From: an uncultured Campylobacter sp. | Lineage (GTDB): Bacteria; Campylobacterota; Campylobacteria; Campylobacterales; Campylobacteraceae | DNA: 26,522 bases | Assembly: GCF_937997535.1 (NCBI RefSeq) | Contig: NZ_CALKTT010000014.1 | Location: forward strand, 1-26,522 | Reading direction: 5' to 3' | Part shown: in pieces, positions 1 to 7,375 of the stretch | Layout of the letters: each line of letters starts with the position of its first letter | How positions within the stretch are numbered: the first letter of the stretch is position 1 | The notes under the pieces: model-generated | Told to the model about the DNA's origin: nothing | Databases searched by the model: none | What the model saw: only the letters and a program-made list of their open reading frames with translations | Position numbers and translations under genes: made by a program

Positions 1-1
1 T

Positions 2-145
2 ATAAATTCTAGTATTGACGGAATTTCGTTAGATGAACTTTATGACGTCTTAAATGAGGCTTTAAAAGAATATGGTAGTCGCGGTATTGACGGTAGAGAA
101 AATTTACCAAAAGAGCATGAAGTCGTAACTTTTCTGCACGATTAA
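2..145 (+). CDS. C-terminal part of a small hypothetical protein, third member of the 9769/10268 paralog family
   Basis: The window opens inside a gene; the frame starting at base 2 stays open for 47 codons to a TAA at 143-145. The tail contains ISLDELYDVLNEALKEYG, which lines up with the C-terminal parts of the two tandem genes at 9769 (IPKQEIVDILKEILNEY) and 10268 (TSDEIIDILRKILSVYG), so it is most likely a third copy of that family about 9.6 kb away. The start and most of the gene lie outside the window. The function is unknown; an immunity-like role is inferred only from small size, AT-rich sequence and paralogous copies. Confidence 0.7.
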   Translation: MNSSIDGISLDELYDVLNEALKEYGSRGIDGRENLPKEHEVVTFLHD

Positions 146-391
146 ATATAAAGGATGAAAAATGACGCTATAACAATAAGCAAGGTTAGAATTATAAAGT
201 CACGTTGATAGATGCAAGAAAAGGATAAATAGTTTTTTATCCGATCAGAATTCAGCTCGGTAAATTTTAAAATTTAGCGCAGCCAAGGCTTAAATTTGAT
301 GAGAGATCACGACAAAGAGTTTTGAAAACGTCGAAATAAAACGCAACATAAAGGCCGAATTGGTCTTAAAAGCTATAAATTAGGGGCTAGG

Positions 392-934
392 GTGATAAAA
401 GAGTTCATTAAAAAATGTTTTGAGCTAAAAGGGGTGAGGATTTTATTCTGGATCGCCTTGCTCTTTTTTACAATAGATTGTTTGGGCGTTATATTTGCCG
501 GCATAGACGCGGTTTTTTTGGCGGAGTATAGCGGTTACGATATCGCGAATCCGTTTTCTATCGTTTTAAAAGCTTTTGAACTAACGTGGCACGAAGAAGC
601 GAGCGATAGCGAAAGCGATATTTTCGGCGCTATGGTATTGTATCTATTTTGTGCGACGGTAATTTTGCCTCTGATCATCTGCTGCTTCGTATTTTCCAAA
701 ATAAAGGCTTTTATCCTGCTGGATAAAATATCCGGCGCATCTGCATTTTTTATAAGTCTATTTTATACTTATTCGCTAGCTGTGATAATCCTAACAGGAG
801 CCGATTTGACTTGGTTGGGTCATCTGTTTGATCGCTCAAATTTTAATTTTAACATAATGATTATAAGCGCTTTATCATCGCTAATAATCGCGTCTGCAAC
901 GGTTTTCATTCTAAAAAGAAGAGATAAAATTTAA
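392..934 (+). CDS. Hypothetical integral membrane protein, 180 aa
   Basis: I do not recognise this protein. It has about four hydrophobic segments, near residues 15-40, 78-108, 112-136 and 150-174, separated by short polar stretches including an acidic loop (EEASDSESD) near residue 70 that probably faces one side of the membrane. The GTG start at 392 is chosen because GGGGCTAGG lies just upstream; no better in-frame start is visible. The C-terminus is basic (KRRDK), suggesting a cytoplasmic end. It stands alone between AT-rich gaps and has no obvious operon partner. It could be a small accessory inner-membrane protein; no catalytic motif is visible. Confidence 0.65.
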   Translation: MIKEFIKKCFELKGVRILFWIALLFFTIDCLGVIFAGIDAVFLAEYSGYDIANPFSIVLKAFELTWHEEASDSESDIFGAMVLYLFCATVILPLIICCFVFSKIKAFILLDKISGASAFFISLFYTYSLAVIILTGADLTWLGHLFDRSNFNFNIMIISALSSLIIASATVFILKRRDKI

Positions 935-1030
935 TGCGGATAGGTTGATTTAGTCATTTTTTTGGCTAAATTTTGCGTAAATTAATACGTAAAATTTTGT
1001 GAATAGAGCTTGAGAAATGGGAATTTAAAA

Positions 1031-1065
1031 GGGGCAAATTTTGAAATGATCTTAAAATTTGCCCC
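1031..1065 (-). terminator. Strong 12-bp hairpin, possible minus-strand terminator
   Basis: GGGGCAAATTTT at 1031-1042 and AAAATTTGCCCC at 1054-1065 form a perfect 12-bp stem with an 11-nt loop. Read on the minus strand the stem is followed by TTTTAAATTC, a short U tract, so it fits an intrinsic terminator for transcripts running leftward from the CRISPR/clpB side. On the plus strand no U tract follows. It lies about 100 bp after the end of the membrane-protein gene and could also act there as an mRNA 3' end. Confidence 0.45.
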
Positions 1066-1376
1066 CGCTTCAAATTTAAAATTTTAAGTTTTGAAGTTTG
1101 AAATTCCGATCATCGACTTTGAATTTAAAATTCTAATCCTGCCGATCTTTCAAAATTTTATGATCTAAAATCCTTACGCTTTTGAATCCTGCAACTCAAA
1201 GCCACTGTTTCTTAAATTTGAAATTCTAAGCTCTGAGATGCGGAGCCTTGCTCGATAAAATTTTAAAACTTCAAGTCTAGAATTTAATTTGATAAAAATT
1301 TTATTGAGCAGGATTTGGCTCGATAAATTCTATAGAATGCTAATATGTGAGAGGGAAATGAGATTTTAAATAGAGT

Positions 1377-1531
1377 ATTTCAATTCCCAATGGGATGGAA
1401 TTCTACCCGATCTTCAATAGACTTGACGCGATAGTTGAGCTGTTTCAATTCCCGACGGGATGGAATTCTACTATGCGCCGATCCTATCATGGCGCAAAAT
1501 ACCAAGTTTCAATTCCCAAGGGATAGATTAC
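1377..1531. CRISPR. Orphan three-repeat CRISPR-like array
   Basis: Three related repeats lie at 1377-1406 (30 nt), 1442-1471 (30 nt) and 1506-1531 (26 nt, degenerate). The shared ends are GTTTCAATTCCC and GGGATGGAATTCTAC in the first two. The two intervening segments are unrelated and 35 and 34 nt long (1407-1441, 1472-1505), as expected of spacers. On the minus strand the repeat ends in ATTGAAAC, the usual 5' handle of type I-B and type III crRNAs, so transcription may be leftward. The first repeat has one changed end base and the third has lost several bases, so the array looks decayed. No cas gene is in the window; any processing machinery would be elsewhere. Confidence 0.75.
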
Positions 1532-1591
1532 CCACCAAATTTACTTAGCTAAGGCGTGAGATTTACCTCGTCAAATTTGTTCCATCAAAGC

Positions 1592-1621
1592 GCGGAATTT
1601 ACCCCACAGGATAAATTCCGC
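1592..1621 (-). terminator. Hairpin immediately downstream of clpB
   Basis: GCGGAATTTA (1592-1601) and TAAATTCCGC (1612-1621) form a perfect 10-bp stem with a 10-nt loop, seven bases past the clpB stop codon in the direction of transcription. No clear U tract follows on the minus strand, so it is either a weak terminator or a 3'-end stabilising hairpin. Confidence 0.45.
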
Positions 1622-1627
1622 TAAATT

Positions 1628-4237
1628 TTACTTCACCCTCTTTATCTCGATCTCGCCGTCACGCGCGCCGATTTCGATCCGATCGCCGGTTTTGATCTCG
1701 TCGCTTAGGATCATATCGGCGATCTTATCCTCCACCAGGTCGTAAAGCGCCCTTCGTAGCGGCCTTGCGCCGTATTCGATATCAAAGCCTGCCGAGGCAA
1801 TGAGCTTTTTGGCATTTTCACTTAGGCTCGCGTTAATGCCGCGGTTTGTGAGTGTTTTTTGCAGGCTCTTAAACATAATGCCCACGATTTTTATAAGATC
1901 ATCCTCGCTTAGGGCGTTGAAGATCACGATATCGTCCAGGCGGTTGATAAATTCGGGCTTGAAATAATTCTTCAGCTCGCTCTTTACCGCCTCCTCTCGC
2001 TCGGCAAGTGCTACCTCGCGCGGCTTATCCGCATTTTTGGCGTCAAGCTCCATAATCTTAGCTGAGCCGATATTGCTCGTTAGGATGATGATCGTGTTTT
2101 TAAAATCAACCGTAACGCCCTTGTTATCGGTCGCACGCCCGTCGTCTAAAATTCCAAGCAGGATATTAAAAACGTCCTTGTGCGCCTTTTCGATCTCATC
2201 AAAAAGCAGCACGGAGTAGGGCTTTCTGCGCACAGCTTCGGTAAGCTGTCCGCCTTCGTCGTAGCCCACGTATCCGGGAGGCGCACCAAGCAAGCGCGAG
2301 ACGCTGTGTTTTTCCATATACTCGCTCATATCAAAGCGGATCATCGCTCGCTCGTCGTCAAATAAAAATCTAGCTAAGCTCTTCGCGCTCTCGGTCTTGC
2401 CGACGCCGGTAGGGCCCAAAAACAAAAAGCTTCCGATAGGGCGGTTTTCGTTCACGAGACCGGCTTTGTTGCGCTTGACGGCGCGAGCGATGGCGTGCAG
2501 CGCCTCGTCCTGTCCCACGACGCTTTCTTTTAGGTGCTCCTCGATGTGGAGGAATTTCTCCTTTTCGGAGGAGAGCATTTTGCTTACCGAGATGCCCGTC
2601 CATTTGCTTAAAATTTCAGCCACGCTCTCCTCGTCCACGCGGTTTCGCAAAAGCACGCCGTTTTCTTTCATTACGTCCCACTTCGCCTCAAGCTCCTTGA
2701 CCTTTGCCTGCGCGGCGGGGATCTTGCCGTATTCGATCTCGGCAGCCTTGCTAAGATCGCCGTTGCGTCTTGCTAAGCTCGCTTCGTTTTTGAGGCTGTC
2801 GATTGCTTTTTTCTCCTCGCTGATGCCGCCGAATACGGACTTTTCGTTTTCAAATTTAGCCTGAAGCGCGTTTTTCTGCTCGGTTAAATTTTCGATCTCT
2901 TTATCGATCTGCGCGAGCCTCTCATCGTTTTTGCCGTCATCCTCCATCTTAAGGGCTTCCTTTTCGACCTGAAGCGTAAGGATGTCGCGCTTAGCCTTGG
3001 CAAGCTCGTTGGGCTCGCTTTCGATCTGCATTTTAAGCTCTGCCGCCGCTTCGTCAATGAGATCGATCGCCTTATCCGGCAGAAATCTATCGCTAATGTA
3101 GCGGTCGCTTAGCCTTGCAGCCGCCACAAGCGCGCTATCGGTGATGGTGACGTTGTGATGCACCTCTAGCCGCTCCTTTATGCCGCGCAGGATCGCCGTA
3201 GCCTCGCTCACGCTAGGCTCCGCGACCGTTACGGGCTGGAAGCGGCGCTGAAGCGCGGTGTCTTTTTCAAAATACTTTCGGTACTCTTTCAGCGTCGTAG
3301 CGCCGATCGCGTGCAGCTCGCCGCGCGCAAGAGCGGGCTTTAGGATATTTGCGGCATCCATAGAGCCTTCGCTTGCGCCCGCGCCTACGATGGTGTGAAT
3401 TTCATCTATGAAAAGTACGACGTTTGCGGCTTTTACGACCTCGTTTATGACGGCTTTGAGCCTATCCTCAAACTCGCCGCGGTACTTCGCGCCCGCGATC
3501 AGCGCACTCATATCAAGCGCGATGACGCGTTTGTTTTGTAGGCTAAGCGGTACCTCTTTTTTGGCGATCAGCTGCGCAAGACCCTCGACGACCGCGGTTT
3601 TTCCAACGCCCGGCTCGCCGAGTAGGATCGGGTTGTTTTTCGTCTTGCGGATTAAAATTTGCATCATTCGCGAGATCACCTCGTCGCGGCCGATGACCGG
3701 ATCGAGCTCGCCCGCGATTGCCTTTGCGGTGAGATCGACGCCGAATTTACTAAGCGCCTCAAGCGTCTCGTCGGCGGTTTGCGAATCGATGCTTTTGCCG
3801 CCGCGAAGCGCCTCTAGCTCCTTTTTGATCTCGCTAAGATCTGCAAATTTAGATAGAATTTTCTTTAGAGGATCTGCGTTTAAATTTGCAATCAGCCAGG
3901 TATCTACGGCGATAAATTTATCGCCCGAGCTCGTCATCAGCCCTTTTGCGAGCTCTAGCGAGTTCATCAGCTCGCGCGAGATTCGCACGTTTTCCTTCGT
4001 GACGTTTGAGCTCGTAGGCAAATTTGAAATTTCGCTTTTGATCTCAAGCTCGACCGCGGTCTTTTCGATGCTAAATTTATTAAAAATTTGATTTAGAACC
4101 GAGCCGCTGTCGGCTACCAAAGCCCAGAGCATGTGCAATACGCCCACTTCGCTATTTTTGGAATGGATCGCCAAAGAAATGCTGCTTTCGAGCAAAGAGC
4201 GCATTTTATCGGTTAAAATTTCAATAGTTTCGTTCAT
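1628..4237 (-). CDS. clpB: ClpB disaggregase (Hsp100 AAA+ ATPase)
   Basis: ClpB is a cytoplasmic hexamer that, with DnaK/DnaJ/GrpE, threads aggregated proteins through its pore using ATP. The 869-aa product has the full layout: N-terminal domain about 1-145, first AAA+ domain with Walker A GEPGVGKT at 207-214 and Walker B VLFIDEI near 274-280, a long charged coiled-coil middle domain about 400-525, and second AAA+ domain with GPTGVGKT at 608-615. The middle domain separates ClpB from ClpA and ClpC. The length is slightly above the usual 855-860 aa. The ATG at 4237 follows AGGAG. It is transcribed divergently from ctpA, as in C. jejuni (remembered order), from a strong promoter that overlaps an HspR-like site. 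Confidence 0.98.
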   Translation of the reverse strand: MNETIEILTDKMRSLLESSISLAIHSKNSEVGVLHMLWALVADSGSVLNQIFNKFSIEKTAVELEIKSEISNLPTSSNVTKENVRISRELMNSLELAKGLMTSSGDKFIAVDTWLIANLNADPLKKILSKFADLSEIKKELEALRGGKSIDSQTADETLEALSKFGVDLTAKAIAGELDPVIGRDEVISRMMQILIRKTKNNPILLGEPGVGKTAVVEGLAQLIAKKEVPLSLQNKRVIALDMSALIAGAKYRGEFEDRLKAVINEVVKAANVVLFIDEIHTIVGAGASEGSMDAANILKPALARGELHAIGATTLKEYRKYFEKDTALQRRFQPVTVAEPSVSEATAILRGIKERLEVHHNVTITDSALVAAARLSDRYISDRFLPDKAIDLIDEAAAELKMQIESEPNELAKAKRDILTLQVEKEALKMEDDGKNDERLAQIDKEIENLTEQKNALQAKFENEKSVFGGISEEKKAIDSLKNEASLARRNGDLSKAAEIEYGKIPAAQAKVKELEAKWDVMKENGVLLRNRVDEESVAEILSKWTGISVSKMLSSEKEKFLHIEEHLKESVVGQDEALHAIARAVKRNKAGLVNENRPIGSFLFLGPTGVGKTESAKSLARFLFDDERAMIRFDMSEYMEKHSVSRLLGAPPGYVGYDEGGQLTEAVRRKPYSVLLFDEIEKAHKDVFNILLGILDDGRATDNKGVTVDFKNTIIILTSNIGSAKIMELDAKNADKPREVALAEREEAVKSELKNYFKPEFINRLDDIVIFNALSEDDLIKIVGIMFKSLQKTLTNRGINASLSENAKKLIASAGFDIEYGARPLRRALYDLVEDKIADMILSDEIKTGDRIEIGARDGEIEIKRVK

Positions 4238-4267
4238 AAATTTTCTCCTAAAGTTGAAGTTGATTGC

Positions 4268-4296
4268 ATTATATAACTTTAGTGTGTTTATGTCAA
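4268..4296 (-). promoter_or_regulatory. clpB sigma70 promoter
   Basis: On the minus strand TTGACA (4291-4296) and TATAAT (4268-4273) are both perfect consensus boxes separated by exactly 17 bp. The -10 box is about 30 nt upstream of the clpB ATG, giving a short leader that carries AGGAG. A full consensus -35 box is unusual in Campylobacter, whose vegetative promoters usually lack one. Confidence 0.85.
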
Positions 4297-4297
4297 G
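4277..4297 (-). promoter_or_regulatory. HAIR-like HspR operator candidate over the clpB promoter
   Basis: Read on the minus strand, CTTGACA-N7-ACTAAAG matches the published HAIR consensus CTTGAGT-N7-ACTCAAG at 5 of 7 and 6 of 7 positions with the exact 7-nt spacing. It covers the -35 box and most of the spacer, so a bound repressor would block RNA polymerase. HspR is known to control clpB-type heat-shock genes in Campylobacter and Helicobacter; binding here is inferred from sequence only. Confidence 0.55.
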
Positions 4298-4389
4298 GTT
4301 TTTTAGTGAGATTTTAAAATTTTCGGCTTAAATTTATCTGTAAACGCGCAAATTTCGTATGAAATTTACCTTATTTTTAGCCAATTTTC

Positions 4390-4395
4390 TATAAA
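4390..4395 (+). promoter_or_regulatory. Probable -10 box for the ctpA-pur operon
   Basis: TATAAA lies about 32 nt upstream of the ctpA start, preceded by T-rich tracts (ATTTTTAG, ATTTTC) at roughly helical spacing, the usual layout of Campylobacter vegetative promoters without a -35 box. It would drive the whole plus-strand operon. Confidence 0.45.
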
Positions 4396-4426
4396 ATTCA
4401 CTCCATTTTACTTTCAAGGATAAACT

Positions 4427-5743
4427 TTGCGACAAAAACACCTCTTCTTCGGCTTGGGATTCATATTTTCTCTATTCTTAGGCGTCAGTTTTTTTACCGG
4501 AAATTTACAAGCCAGAGAGGTCAATGCGACTAAAAAACCAGACAGCGAAAAAACGCGTCTGGAGGCGTTAGCCAAGCTTACTAAAACGCTTGCGATCGTC
4601 GAGAACAATTATGTCGATGAGATGAGCTTCTCGGAGCTTGTGGATAAGACGATTTCGGGGCTTATGAATAACCTCGACGCGCACTCAAGCTACATGGACG
4701 AAAAGGCGTTTAACGACACGAAAGTCCAGACCGAGGGCGAGTTCGGCGGGCTTGGAATTCAAGTGGGTATGAAAGACGGCGCTCTGACCGTCATCTCGCC
4801 TATCGAGGGCACTCCTGCAGATAAGAAAGGCATTCAGGCTAACGACGTGATCTTGCGTATCGACGGCAATGCGACCTTCGGCATCACGATCGACGATGCG
4901 GTCTCAAAAATGCGCGGCAAGCCGAAAACCAAAATCACTCTAACGATCGTCCGCAAGGGCGTTAGCAAGCCTTTCGACGTCGAGATTATCCGCGATATAA
5001 TCAAAGTGGAATCGGTCTATGCCAAGATGATTGAGGATGATAAAATTTTATATCTGCGCGTTACAAATTTCGATCAGCACGTGGTGGCGGACGCGAGCAA
5101 ATTTATAAAAGAGCACAGAGATGCCAAGGGTATTATTTTGGATCTGCGAAATAACCCGGGCGGGCTTTTGGATCAGGCGATCGGACTTGTAAATTTATTC
5201 GTCAGCAAAGGGCTTATCGTCTCTCAAAAAGGGCGCGCGAAAAACGAAACCGAAGCACATAACGCCGATCCTAAAAAGAAGATCACCGACCTGCCACTGG
5301 TAGTGCTAGTAAACGGCGGTAGCGCGAGCGCAAGCGAGATCGTAAGCGGCTCGCTTCAGGATCTAAAGCGTGCCGTGTTGGTTGGTGAAAAAACTTTTGG
5401 TAAGGGAAGCGTGCAGGTGATCCTACCGATCGAGGATAAAGAAGCCTTGCGACTAACCATAGCGCGTTACTATCTCTCAAGCGGTCGCACCATCCAAGCG
5501 GTGGGCGTGACGCCTGATCTCATAGTGGCGCCGGGCAAGGTGCCGAGCCGTGACGAGGATGAATTCTCGCTAAAAGAAGCCGATCTCAAAAAGCACCTGC
5601 AAGGCGAGTTAGCCAAGGTCGAGACCAAGAAAAAAGATGCTCAGAAAAAGGATGAGAAAAATTTCATCACCGCAGAGCAGATTAATAACGACATCCAGTT
5701 AAAAACCGCAATAGACGCGATAAAAATTCTAAACATCAAGTAA
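4427..5743 (+). CDS. ctpA: C-terminal processing protease (S41 family, CtpA/Prc)
   Basis: This is a periplasmic serine protease that trims C-termini of envelope proteins or degrades tagged ones. The 438-aa product starts with a signal peptide or membrane anchor (hydrophobic about residues 6-23), then a PDZ domain about 100-180 for binding C-terminal tails, then the S41 protease core. The catalytic dyad is visible: Ser301 in the SASASE motif and Lys326 in FGKGSVQ, 25 residues apart as in E. coli Prc. A lysine-rich C-terminal tail follows. The TTG start at 4427 is chosen because AAGGA sits just upstream and it gives a complete signal sequence. It is the first gene of the operon with purC, as in C. 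jejuni Cj0511. Confidence 0.95.
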   Translation: MRQKHLFFGLGFIFSLFLGVSFFTGNLQAREVNATKKPDSEKTRLEALAKLTKTLAIVENNYVDEMSFSELVDKTISGLMNNLDAHSSYMDEKAFNDTKVQTEGEFGGLGIQVGMKDGALTVISPIEGTPADKKGIQANDVILRIDGNATFGITIDDAVSKMRGKPKTKITLTIVRKGVSKPFDVEIIRDIIKVESVYAKMIEDDKILYLRVTNFDQHVVADASKFIKEHRDAKGIILDLRNNPGGLLDQAIGLVNLFVSKGLIVSQKGRAKNETEAHNADPKKKITDLPLVVLVNGGSASASEIVSGSLQDLKRAVLVGEKTFGKGSVQVILPIEDKEALRLTIARYYLSSGRTIQAVGVTPDLIVAPGKVPSRDEDEFSLKEADLKKHLQGELAKVETKKKDAQKKDEKNFITAEQINNDIQLKTAIDAIKILNIK

Positions 5744-5753
5744 GGAGAGTGTG

Positions 5754-6473
5754 ATGCAAGCTACCAAAAAAGAGCTTATCTACGAAGGCAAGGGCAAAAA
5801 GATGTGGTCGGTTAACGAAAGTGACGACCTTTTGATCTCGGAATTTAAAGATTCGCTGACGGCGTTTAACGGCGTCAAAAAAGCCGAAGAGAGCGGCAAA
5901 GGCGCGCTGAATTGTAAAATTTCGACGCTGATTTTCGATCTGCTTAAAAAGCACGGCATCGACACCGCGCTTGTTGAGACGATCAGTCCGACCGAGCAGC
6001 TCGTAAAAAAATGCAAGATTTTCCCTCTTGAGATCATCGCTCGTAATATCGCCACCGGCTCGCTTACAAAGCGCCTAGGCATCAAAGAGGGCACGAAGCT
6101 TCCGTTTACACTGGTGGAGTTTTGCTACAAAGACGACGAGCTGGGCGATCCGATCCTAAACGACGAGCATTGCTTGTTGCTTGGCGCCGTAAAGAGCCAA
6201 AGCGAGCTTGACGAGCTCAAAAAGATCGCGCGCAAAATCAATGAAATTTTGATCAAATTTTTCGACGAGCGAAATTTAAAGCTCGTGGATTTCAAGATCG
6301 AGCTTGGCAGAGATAAGGACGGCAATATCCTACTTGCAGATGAGATCAGCCCTGATAGCTGCCGCTTTTGGGACAAACAAACCGACAAAAAGCTCGATAA
6401 GGACGTATTCAGGCAGGATCTTGGTAGCGTAAAAGTGGCCTACGAAGAGGTCTTGCGTAGAATTTTAGGATAA
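5754..6473 (+). CDS. purC: SAICAR synthetase (PurC)
   Basis: PurC joins CAIR and aspartate using ATP to make SAICAR in purine synthesis in the cytoplasm. Both family signatures are visible: PLEIIARNIATGS at 91-103 and LVDFKIELG at 177-185. The 239-aa length is normal for the bacterial form. I take the ATG at 5754, not the GTG three bases earlier, because AGGAG (5743-5747) is then at a normal 6-nt spacing. It begins only ten bases after the ctpA stop codon and three bases before purS, so the genes are co-transcribed. Confidence 0.97.
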   Translation: MQATKKELIYEGKGKKMWSVNESDDLLISEFKDSLTAFNGVKKAEESGKGALNCKISTLIFDLLKKHGIDTALVETISPTEQLVKKCKIFPLEIIARNIATGSLTKRLGIKEGTKLPFTLVEFCYKDDELGDPILNDEHCLLLGAVKSQSELDELKKIARKINEILIKFFDERNLKLVDFKIELGRDKDGNILLADEISPDSCRFWDKQTDKKLDKDVFRQDLGSVKVAYEEVLRRILG

Positions 6474-6476
6474 GCG

Positions 6477-6713
6477 ATGAAGGTAATTGTAAACGTAAGG
6501 CTTAAGCAGGGCGTGCTCGATCCGCAGGGCAAGGCGGTTTTGCACGCCCTCGCTGCGCTTGGATTTAGCGGCGTGCGAGATGTGCGCGTAGCCAAACAGA
6601 TCGTCCTTGATATAGATGGCGAGGATAGGGATAAAATTTATGCCGATGTCGCTAGAATGTGCGATGAAATTTTGGCAAACACCGTCATCGAAGACTACGA
6701 GATCGTGATATGA
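6477..6713 (+). CDS. purS: Phosphoribosylformylglycinamidine synthase subunit PurS
   Basis: PurS is the small structural subunit that bridges PurL and PurQ in the three-part FGAM synthase. The 78-aa protein begins VIVNVRLKQGVLDPQGKAV, the typical start of PurS, and contains the conserved GFSGVRDVRVAKQI-type segment. AGGA lies just before the ATG. Its stop overlaps the purQ start in the ATGA arrangement (6710-6713), implying translational coupling. The partner purL is not in the window. Confidence 0.96.
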   Translation: MKVIVNVRLKQGVLDPQGKAVLHALAALGFSGVRDVRVAKQIVLDIDGEDRDKIYADVARMCDEILANTVIEDYEIVI

Positions 6714-7375
6714 AGGTAGCGATCGTCAATTTCCCCGGCACGAATTGTGAGCGCGACACCAAATACGCCTTTGATAAGCTCGGTTGTGAAACGCAGATAA
6801 TCTGGCATAAAGAAACCGACATAAACGCCGATCTGATCGTGCTTCCTGGCGGCTTTAGCTACGGGGATTATTTGCGAACCGCGGCGATTGCTAAATTTAG
6901 CCCCGTAATGCAGGCGGTGCTTGATCACGCGCGAAAGGGCGGCTATATTTTGGGTATCTGCAACGGCTTTCAGATGCTTTTGGAACTGAAGCTGCTTGTC
7001 GGAGCGATGAGTAGAAATATAAATTTAAGCTTCATCTCAAAATTTCACCATCTGCGCGTCGTTTCAAACGACAATAAATTTCTGCACTGTTGCGATAAGG
7101 GCGAAATTCTAAATATCCCGATCGCGCATGGCGAGGGAAACTATTATGCGTCTGCAGATACGCTGAAATCGCTATACGACGAGGATTGCGTGCTGCTAAA
7201 ATATTGCGACGAAAATGGCGCGGATCTAAATCCGAACGGCTCAGTGGACGCAATCGCGGGGATTTGCGATAAAAACAAAAAGATTTTCGGACTGATGCCG
7301 CATCCTGAGCGCGCGATAGAGCCTATTTTGGGCGGCACGGATGGAGAGAAAATGCTAAAAGGCTTAATTTGCTAA
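6710..7375 (+). CDS. purQ: Phosphoribosylformylglycinamidine synthase subunit PurQ (glutaminase)
   Basis: PurQ is the class I glutamine amidotransferase subunit that supplies ammonia to PurL for FGAM formation. The triad is visible: nucleophile Cys84 in GICNGFQML, and His198 and Glu200 in MPHPERA; the oxyanion strand PGGFSYGDYLR is at 46-56. The 221-aa length is normal. Translation is coupled to purS by a 4-bp overlap, and its own end overlaps the TTG start of the next gene by 7 bp. Confidence 0.97.
   Translation: MKVAIVNFPGTNCERDTKYAFDKLGCETQIIWHKETDINADLIVLPGGFSYGDYLRTAAIAKFSPVMQAVLDHARKGGYILGICNGFQMLLELKLLVGAMSRNINLSFISKFHHLRVVSNDNKFLHCCDKGEILNIPIAHGEGNYYASADTLKSLYDEDCVLLKYCDENGADLNPNGSVDAIAGICDKNKKIFGLMPHPERAIEPILGGTDGEKMLKGLIC

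Noticed and set aside
154..207. Mini-frame of 17 codons after the first gene fragment, with AAAGG before its ATG
   Set aside because: Too short and without recognisable features; the following sequence has stops in all useful frames.
221..243. Hairpin GGATAAA/TTTATCC
   Set aside because: Only 7 bp, AT-rich and without a U tract; common by chance in this composition.
2397..4091. Long open frames opposite clpB (155 and 227 codons)
   Set aside because: They are antisense shadows of a well-conserved gene with Ser/Phe/Leu-rich translations and no ribosome-binding sites.
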